Source of the DNA: Chryseobacterium sp. Leaf405
Lineage (GTDB): Bacteria; Bacteroidota; Bacteroidia; Flavobacteriales; Weeksellaceae
Direction: 5' to 3'
DNA length: 64,000 bases
Assembly: GCF_001425355.1 (NCBI RefSeq)
Contig: NZ_LMQN01000021.1
Span: forward strand, 68,600-132,599
Positions 58,701-64,000 of this stretch are shown here, piece by piece (within the stretch, counting starts at the first letter, position 1; every line of letters starts with the position of its first letter). The position numbers and the translations under genes are program-made. The notes beneath the pieces were generated by a model that worked only from the letters and a program-made list of their open reading frames with translations, ran no database searches and was not told the origin of the DNA.

Positions 58701-61700
58701 AAACGTTTCTGAAGATATTTTGAAAGACGGACAGATGCAGTATGAGAACGGATTACCAACTCCAGGAGCTTCTACTAATACAGCAGATACAAACTGGGGA
58801 ATCCAGCCTAAGCAGCCTCCAATTTTGTATGCTTTCTCAACAGAAGGAGCAGAAAGAACAGCTCAGGATGTTGGGTATGACGGTCTAAGTTCTGATCAGG
58901 AATCTGCGAAATTCGGAAATACTTTTGTGAATCCGGTTACCAATTTGTCTGACCCGGCGGTGGATGATTTTGTTTTTTATATGTCTAGCAAGTTTACAGG
59001 AAATCAGGCTTCATCATTGGTTCAGAGATATAAATATTTCAGAGGTCCGGAAGGAAACTCGCAGAGTAACTCTATGGAGGTGTCTTCTCAAACTCCCGAT
59101 GCAGAAGATATTAATAAAGATTATAATTTAGATCAGAGTGAAAACTACAACCAGTATGAAGTAAGTTTAGATCAGGCGAATTTAGCATTAGGGACGAATA
59201 ATATTGTTGATGTTAAAACCGTAGACGCTACATTCCAGAACGGACAGACTTCTCAGGTAAAATGGTATTTGTTCAGAGTTCCGGTTTCACAATATGACAA
59301 AACTGTAGGAGAAGCCAATGATGCAGTTCTTAACAATGTAAGATTTGCAAGATTATTATTAAAAGGTTTTGATCAGACATCAACGTTAAGATTCGGAACA
59401 TTCGATTTGGTAAGATCAGACTGGAGAAAGTATCCTAAAAATGTTGCTGTATTTGGAAGTGATGCAGCAGCTGATCCTGCAACGGATGAGGGATTAAATA
59501 ATGATACAACTATAGGGAATCTAGAAGTAGGGAGTGTAAATATTGAGGAGAATGCACTAAACCAGCCTCCATATGTATTACCTCCGGGAATTGACAGACA
59601 GATCTTAAGTGGAAATGCGGGAGCTCAGAGACAAAACGAAGCTTCATTATATTTAAAAGCTAATGGATTAGTTGCTGGTCAAGCAAAAGGAGTATTTAAA
59701 AATACTTCTCTTGACATGAGAAGATATAAAAAACTGAAACTTTTTGTACATGCTCACACAGATCCTAGAACTGAGGGTTCAGTTAGCGGGCAGATAGATA
59801 AAAAAACAAAATTCTTTATCCGTTTTGGTAGTGATGCGACAGATAACTATTATGAATATGAATCTTCATTAAAAATTACTCCAACTTCGGCAACGGCTCC
59901 AATGGAAATCTGGCCGATAGAAAATGATGTAGATTTAAATATTCAGGATTTTGTAGATGCGAAAATCAGAAGAGATAAGAACTTCCCGAATGACATTGTA
60001 AAAAGAATAATGGATCCCACGTTTGATTCAGGTGATACTTTTAAAAAGCTTTATATAAAAGGTCGTCCAAGTTTAGGAAATATTACGACCATTATGATTG
60101 GAATTAGAAACGGATTATCCAGAACTGATCCGGCAGTTGCAATTGACAGAATCCTTTGGGTGAACGAAATCCGTCTTTCCGAAATAGAAAACGACGGAGG
60201 GTACGCAGGAAATGCAAGTTTGAATTTCAACCTTGGAGATTTTGCAACCGTAAATACCAGTGCTTCTTATAGCTCAGTAGGTTTTGGTAATATTGATTCT
60301 AAACCTGCGGAAAGAAGTCAGTCTACGCAATCGGCATTCAGTATCAATACGGCTGTAAATGTAGATAAATTCCTTCCTGAGAAAAGCGGAGTTAAAATTC
60401 CTGTGAATTATTCTTACTCTCAGACTGTCGAAGATCCGAAATACAATCCGTTAGATACAGATGTTGAGTTTAATAAAGCTGCCAATAAAGAACAACTTAA
60501 AAAAGTAGCAAGAACCTACACTCAGCAAAGAAGCATCGGAGTGGTAAATATGCATAAAGAAAGGATGAACCAAAATAGAAAACCAAAATTCTATGATGTG
60601 GAAAATATTTCTGTGACTGCTGTTTATAATGACGATTTCTACAGAGATATTTATACGAAGAGAAATTACAGACAATATCTGAGAGGGTATGTAGATTATA
60701 ACTATACGTTCAAACCGTGGGTGATCAGACCGTTCAACAAAATGATCAGTGATACTGCAAAATCTACGAAATATCTGAGATGGGTGAAAGAATTCAATAT
60801 TAATCCTATTCCTACGAGATTCTCTTTCAGAACTGAGGTTGACAGAAATTATAACGAATTAGAATTCAGAAATATTGATGCGATCTTAAACGGAAATTAT
60901 TCTGATGATTTCGGAGCAATTAAAAACAGAAACTTCTATTTCGGATGGCAGTATGGATTAGGATTTAATTTCACAAAATCATTGAAATTAGAAATCAACT
61001 CCGCAACAAGAACGCTGAATGATAATGTGGATGTAAATTCAATGGATAACAAATCGATTTTCGGAAACGTATTCAGAGCAGGAAGACCGGTATTGTACAA
61101 TCACAGAGTTCAGTTGAACTATAAATTGCCATTCCAATATTTGCCGTATTTAGATTTCATCGATGCTGAATTAGGCTACGGATTTACATATAACTGGAAT
61201 GCAAGATCTACCGTTTTATTGGCAAGTCCGGATGGAAGTCTTGGATCAATCGGTCAGAACACAAATGTAATTCAAGCAACGGCGACAGCGGACTTTACGA
61301 AGTTCTTCGGTCAGTTTAAATATTTTAAAAATATTTCTGCAAAACTTCAGAAAAGAAGACAGGAGATTGATTCATTAAATAATGTTTACACTCAGCAATG
61401 GGAAAAGAAAAGATATGCTTACAAAGGTTATAAATTCAAAAACAGACTGACTCCGTTCCAGAGTATGGCATATTTCCTTACTTCATTCAAGCAGTTGGAT
61501 ATTAATTATTCTGAGAACAACGGTACCGTACTTCCTGGGTTATTATCTGCTCCGAACTTTTATGGGTACGGACAAACATTGGGTGGTCCTACGATCGGAT
61601 TCCTGTTCGGATCTCAGGCAGACATCAGAAGAACCGTCATGGAAAATGGTTGGGTAAGTGATTCCGAATTTATGACAGATCCTTACATAAAAATGTCAAC

Positions 61701-62814
61701 CCGTGAATTCAGGGCAAACTTACAGGTTGTGCCGATTAATGATCTTAGAATTGATATTAATGCTTTGCATAATTATAACAGGAATTTTACTCATACCGGA
61801 TTTAATTATGTAGACGGTTCAGGCAATGCAAATCCTAATTATACGTTTGCTAATGATTTGGTTACGTATTCCAATTCTGTGGTATTGCTTAAAACGGCTT
61901 TCAAAGACGGGGCGGCAATTTATCAGGCAATCAGGGAAAATGCGAGAACATTATCTCTGCAAATGCCGGGACAGGTAAATGCCGACGGATTTAAAGATGG
62001 GTACGGAATATCAAATGCTTATATTTTAATTCCGGCATTCAGGGCTGCAGTTGAAGGAAAGGCTCCGGAATTAATGGGTAATCCTAAAAAAGCAGGAATT
62101 CCGATTCCAAACTGGAAAATTACCTATTCAGGATTAAAAAATATACCGATTATCAACGGGCAGTTCAGTAAGTTTGATCTTTTACATTCTTATAACGCAA
62201 CCTATACTGCAACAGGAATTCAGTCGAGTATTGATTATTTTAATACCCTTAATAATTTTAATGCAACGCAAAGGGATATTAATGATGATTATATCAATCC
62301 GTTTACTTTTGCGCAGGTTGGATATGTTGAAAACTTCTCTCCGCTGGTTGGGGTAGATGTTACAATGAGAAATAACTTCCAGTTCGGGTTACAGTATAAC
62401 AGATTGAGAACATTATTGCTTGGGTTGGTAAATCATACGCTTACTGAGGATTCAAATACAGAATATGTGGTAAGAGTAGGGTACATCATCCGAAACTTCC
62501 AGTTAGGAACAGCAAATGTACGAGGTAGAGGAAAAGCAAAAGGAAGCGATCTTAACATCAGAGGAGATTTCTCTTTGAGAGACAGCAGAACAAGCATTAC
62601 CAATATCTTGTTGGATGATTCTCAGGTGACAGGTGGTCAGAAATTAATGAACATAAAAATCTCTGCAGACTACAACGTTTCGGAAAACTTAAACTTAAGA
62701 GTATTCTACGAACAGATGACTTCTAAGTACAAAATCTCTACAGCGTTCCCATTGTCAACGATCAGAGCAGGTATTTCTGCAACGTTTACATTCGGAGACT
62801 CAGGAGGTTTCTAA
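55708..62814 (+). CDS. sprA: type IX secretion outer-membrane translocon SprA (Sov)
   Basis: The 2368-residue protein has a signal peptide (YLNIFLFLSFLLVSVSTFAQ) and then the conserved SprA sequence from FEAYYDIKSGMYFVYPKVG. Characteristic stretches are LGQGNLQLK-like LQLKANYDTQSGFAFENRMNL, NIEYVEFWLMDPYADG and the C-terminal strand NLNLRVFYEQMTSKYKISTAFPLSTIRAG...FTFGD. SprA is the 36-stranded outer-membrane channel for T9SS cargo such as the proteins at 3338 and 23491. The frame can start at TTG 55708 or GTG 55711; there is no ATG. Length is that of the family. Confidence 0.96.
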   Translation: MVAKIKYLNIFLFLSFLLVSVSTFAQRRPAAQVRDTAIIKKDYQLADPTQFEAYYDIKSGMYFVYPKVGNTITGPPTAMSPEDYKEFMMAAQTREYYKEKSDRYSLMFRKDKSDAARKGLIPSLTINNRLFETIFGSNKIEIIPSGYASFDFAGLYQKIDNPLILPQNRTSFTFDIDQRIQLGLIGKVGENLQLKANYDTQSGFAFENRMNLVWQAKGSWKDLQQKGLNDVDKPSAGGEDKIIKRVEFGNVSMPLSTSLIRGSQSLFGVKTEFQMGKTFGTVVLSQQQGEARNITVQGGGVLNNFKINAIDYEDNQHYFLGHYFLNNYDGSLLNYPQINSKINITRLEVWVLDQGNSNLQYQKSIIGIRDLGEGASGLPDNTQNGLYSAVNSAVGTPREQGKNYLPVFQGQSFPGSTLPYDNGEHFIFNTKARRLNTNEYTLQPQLGYVSLNQKLNENQLLAVSYSYTVNGSNQVYKVGEFSEESPVLVTKLLRPNNKVNTASPMWDLMMKNIYSLDAGQVNQDGFILNVLYRDPKSGGKVNYLPVDNNTAVSSVPLIKLLNWDRLNGNGDLQNNGSTTGDGIFDFVPGITIRPETGRVIFTKAQPFGNYISQVIGSSDPQFVFSDLYSQQKQVATNSNLSQRYTIEGRYKGVQGQGISLGAVNVPQGSVKVSANGVQLTEGIDYTVDYMLGTVTIINEQVKQSGQAINISLENQLTFNTQRKRFLGLNLERRFNENFILGATVVNYSESPLTQKVTYGQEAVNNTMAGINLMYNNQLPFLTRLTDKIPLVNTEAPSNLNFKMETAYLLPGINKGTNDQSYIDDFEQTTSKISLKEPTAWSLASKPEKNQSDPLFQGAGKNNDITEGNGRGLLSWYNIDPRFWGVGGKAPAGITQDAVSNHASRRVQFSEIFNNRDFVAGEQTFTNTFDISYYPNEKGPYNVNPIAETTQQRWAGIMRPISVSNFVNSNIEYVEFWLMDPYADGNNLGTAPKMLLQLGNVSEDILKDGQMQYENGLPTPGASTNTADTNWGIQPKQPPILYAFSTEGAERTAQDVGYDGLSSDQESAKFGNTFVNPVTNLSDPAVDDFVFYMSSKFTGNQASSLVQRYKYFRGPEGNSQSNSMEVSSQTPDAEDINKDYNLDQSENYNQYEVSLDQANLALGTNNIVDVKTVDATFQNGQTSQVKWYLFRVPVSQYDKTVGEANDAVLNNVRFARLLLKGFDQTSTLRFGTFDLVRSDWRKYPKNVAVFGSDAAADPATDEGLNNDTTIGNLEVGSVNIEENALNQPPYVLPPGIDRQILSGNAGAQRQNEASLYLKANGLVAGQAKGVFKNTSLDMRRYKKLKLFVHAHTDPRTEGSVSGQIDKKTKFFIRFGSDATDNYYEYESSLKITPTSATAPMEIWPIENDVDLNIQDFVDAKIRRDKNFPNDIVKRIMDPTFDSGDTFKKLYIKGRPSLGNITTIMIGIRNGLSRTDPAVAIDRILWVNEIRLSEIENDGGYAGNASLNFNLGDFATVNTSASYSSVGFGNIDSKPAERSQSTQSAFSINTAVNVDKFLPEKSGVKIPVNYSYSQTVEDPKYNPLDTDVEFNKAANKEQLKKVARTYTQQRSIGVVNMHKERMNQNRKPKFYDVENISVTAVYNDDFYRDIYTKRNYRQYLRGYVDYNYTFKPWVIRPFNKMISDTAKSTKYLRWVKEFNINPIPTRFSFRTEVDRNYNELEFRNIDAILNGNYSDDFGAIKNRNFYFGWQYGLGFNFTKSLKLEINSATRTLNDNVDVNSMDNKSIFGNVFRAGRPVLYNHRVQLNYKLPFQYLPYLDFIDAELGYGFTYNWNARSTVLLASPDGSLGSIGQNTNVIQATATADFTKFFGQFKYFKNISAKLQKRRQEIDSLNNVYTQQWEKKRYAYKGYKFKNRLTPFQSMAYFLTSFKQLDINYSENNGTVLPGLLSAPNFYGYGQTLGGPTIGFLFGSQADIRRTVMENGWVSDSEFMTDPYIKMSTREFRANLQVVPINDLRIDINALHNYNRNFTHTGFNYVDGSGNANPNYTFANDLVTYSNSVVLLKTAFKDGAAIYQAIRENARTLSLQMPGQVNADGFKDGYGISNAYILIPAFRAAVEGKAPELMGNPKKAGIPIPNWKITYSGLKNIPIINGQFSKFDLLHSYNATYTATGIQSSIDYFNTLNNFNATQRDINDDYINPFTFAQVGYVENFSPLVGVDVTMRNNFQFGLQYNRLRTLLLGLVNHTLTEDSNTEYVVRVGYIIRNFQLGTANVRGRGKAKGSDLNIRGDFSLRDSRTSITNILLDDSQVTGGQKLMNIKISADYNVSENLNLRVFYEQMTSKYKISTAFPLSTIRAGISATFTFGDSGGF

Positions 62815-62835
62815 TGAGAACTGAAATAAATTTAA

Positions 62836-62864
62836 ATGTCCTTCAATTTTGGAGGACATTTTTT
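62836..62864 (+). terminator. intrinsic terminator after sprA
   Basis: ATGTCCT and AGGACAT pair around a 10-nt loop and are followed by TTTTTT. Confidence 0.8.
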
Positions 62865-62874
62865 ATATCCGATA

Positions 62875-62905
62875 TTTGAACGTGATGGAATTTTGAATAC
62901 ATTTG
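62875..62905 (+). promoter_or_regulatory. promoter of gcvH
   Basis: TTTG (62875-62878) and TACATTTG (62898-62905) are 19 bp apart, 19 bp before the gcvH ATG. Confidence 0.65.
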
Positions 62906-62924
62906 TAGAAATAAAAAATTAAAA

Positions 62925-63302
62925 ATGAACACACCATCAGAATTAAAGTACACTAAAGATCACGAATGGATCAAGATTGAAGGTAACGTTGCCACAATCG
63001 GTATTACAGACTTCGCTCAGGGCGAGTTGGGAGATATCGTTTATGTAGATGTAGATACTGTAGATGACGATCTTGAAGGAGGTGCGGTTTTCGGAAGTGT
63101 TGAGGCTGTAAAAACAGTTTCAGATTTATTCTTACCAATTGCAGGAAAAGTTATTGAATTCAATTCAGGATTAGAAGACGCTCCTGAAACATTAAATTCA
63201 GACCCTTACGGAGACGGATGGATCATCAAATTGGAAATTGCTGACGGTGCTGATCAATCAGAATTACTTTCTGCAGAAGAATACCAGGCTATCATTGGAT
63301 AG
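62925..63302 (+). CDS. gcvH: glycine cleavage system H protein
   Basis: The 125-residue protein is a complete lipoyl-carrier domain: YTKDHEWIKIEGNVATIGITDFAQGELGDIVYVDV, the lipoylation site FGSVEAVKTVSDL (Lys about residue 64), and SDPYGDGWIIKLEI. It shuttles the aminomethyl group between the P, T and L proteins. The VanZ-like gene overlaps its end. Confidence 0.97.
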   Translation: MNTPSELKYTKDHEWIKIEGNVATIGITDFAQGELGDIVYVDVDTVDDDLEGGAVFGSVEAVKTVSDLFLPIAGKVIEFNSGLEDAPETLNSDPYGDGWIIKLEIADGADQSELLSAEEYQAIIG

Positions 63303-63654
63303 GGTATCAAAAATATTCAGTAAGATTTTGCCCATTTATTGGGCATTTCTTACTTATATGCTTCTCAAGCCCGGAACAGAGAACCACGAATATTGGTTCA
63401 TGTTCAGTGGTATAGACAAGGTTTTACATTTAAGTATCTTCGGGGCGCTCGGTTTCTGCTTCATTGCTGCTTTCCCTAAAATCAAATTTTCATACTTTAT
63501 CCAGATTATCCTGATCTACGCATTCCTCACCGAAATCCTACAGGAAGAAATGGGACTCGGCAGATCCATGGAAACTCTCGACATCGTCGCAGACACTATC
63601 GGTTGTCTCATCGGTTATTATGTTTATAAGATGTTGGTCAAAAGATTTTTCTAA
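63295..63654 (+). CDS. VanZ family membrane protein
   Basis: I chose the TTG at 63295, which overlaps the gcvH stop by 8 bp; upstream starts in the same frame run deep into gcvH. The 119-residue protein has four hydrophobic segments and the VanZ pattern: LLKPGTENHEYW, FSGIDKVLHLSIFGALGFCF, TEILQEEMGLGRSMETLDIVADTIGCLIGYYVY. VanZ-like proteins are small membrane proteins of unclear function. The gene usually follows gcvH in flavobacteria. Confidence 0.85.
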   Translation: MDRVSKIFSKILPIYWAFLTYMLLKPGTENHEYWFMFSGIDKVLHLSIFGALGFCFIAAFPKIKFSYFIQIILIYAFLTEILQEEMGLGRSMETLDIVADTIGCLIGYYVYKMLVKRFF

Positions 63655-64000
63655 TCACTGTTACTGCGAGAGTAGCGTGGCGACGAAGAATCTCAAAAAG
63701 ATTCATATTGCTTAAACTCCCAACTCTAAACTCTCTTATTCTCTAACTTAATTTTTCCAGGAGCTATTTCCAGCTTTCTACTATATTCTTTTTTGTCACG
63801 GCTTTCGCTTCTCTCCCGCCGCAACAAAAAAGGATGCCGTTTCAATCTGGGCTAGGACGAAACTATATAATATAAACTTATGTTTTAAAAATTCAGTTTC
63901 ATCAACCTTCTGTAGATAAATATTCAGAGCAAAATTTCTCCCTCCTTTGCACCATCCGTCAAAAATGCAAATGTTCTGAATTCTACATTTATTAAAATTT
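63655..64000. repeat. non-coding end with probable dispersed-repeat sequence
   Basis: I see no gene. Two stretches look like dispersed repeats: a GC-richer segment around 63662-63695 (CTGCGAGAGTAGCGTGGCGACGAA) and an inverted-repeat segment around 63786-63831, where TTTTTTGT...GGC pairs imperfectly with GCC...ACAAAAAA. Their base composition is unlike the rest of the window. Similar sequences are frequent between genes of flavobacteria, as far as I recall; genome copy number was not checked. Confidence 0.4.

Noticed and set aside
55720..62800. Several antisense or alternate-frame ORFs inside sprA
   Set aside because: They are shadows of the 2368-residue SprA frame without signals or motifs.
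1..64000. CRISPR array, rRNA operon or insertion sequence
   Set aside because: No regularly spaced repeats, no rRNA sequence and no transposase gene were seen in the window.

Overview
The window looks like a chromosome segment of a flavobacterium, most likely Chryseobacterium or a close relative in the Weeksellaceae. The evidence is the low GC content, the Bacteroidetes promoter signature TAnnTTTG (often with an upstream TTTG 18-19 bp away), the absence of strong Shine-Dalgarno sequences, a full-length SprA (type IX secretion translocon), proteins with type IX sorting domains, and small peptides with the leader MKNxKKLSRxxLKxxxGG. No rRNA gene is present, so the genus is an inference.

Layout. 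1-12000: ordinary and accessory chromosomal genes. These are a SUKH/DUF4241/SMUG2-type glycosylase trio, two tail-collar ('microcystin-dependent') proteins, an enoyl-CoA hydratase, a small regulon (membrane protein, winged-helix regulator, metallophosphoesterase) with a repeated palindromic operator, a Coq4-like protein and lipoproteins. 12081-13625: FKBP isomerase, D-aminoacyl-tRNA deacylase and an XRE regulator. 13778-20684: a very AT-rich array that reads as a toxin/immunity region. It has a lipoprotein with a C-terminal cysteine-peptidase-like domain, an orphan Tae4-type amidase, several secreted or lipoprotein immunity candidates, broken genes and three near-identical terminators. 20689-27029: Rieske-like lipoprotein, greA with an attenuator-like leader, a HIT protein, clpX, a type IX cargo protein and a thioredoxin-family protein.

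27074-37157: a tRNA-Met gene whose 3' end is duplicated 10 kb away (15-bp repeat), bounding an integrated element. The element has a tyrosine recombinase, an excisionase-like gene, 19-bp repeats near both ends, a possible defence pair (PHP phosphoesterase fused to an SMC/RecN-like ATPase, plus a PD-(D/E)XK-like protein), a strongly structured RNA with its own terminator, and a MORN-repeat protein.

37294-46467: an apparent operon for making, oxidising and exporting Cys-containing double-glycine peptides. It has four peptide genes (one only 57 codons), a C39 ABC exporter, an HlyD adaptor, a VKOR-thioredoxin fusion and two TlpA-like lipoproteins, with a divergent XRE regulator. An RNA-like leader motif with a covarying stem precedes two of the peptide genes and also the tail-collar gene at 5324. 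47009-63654: housekeeping (DUF3810, sugar MFS, acyltransferase, GtrA, GlcNAc-kinase-like, malic enzyme, ruvA, sprA, gcvH, VanZ) plus a fifth, orphan peptide gene next to a 32-bp palindrome. The end of the window holds a probable dispersed repeat.

The strongest candidates for something undescribed are the leader motif shared by peptide and tail-collar genes, the PHP-ATPase/nuclease pair with the adjacent structured RNA inside the tRNA-integrated element, and the disulfide-peptide export operon with a degenerate C39-like domain on its oxidase.
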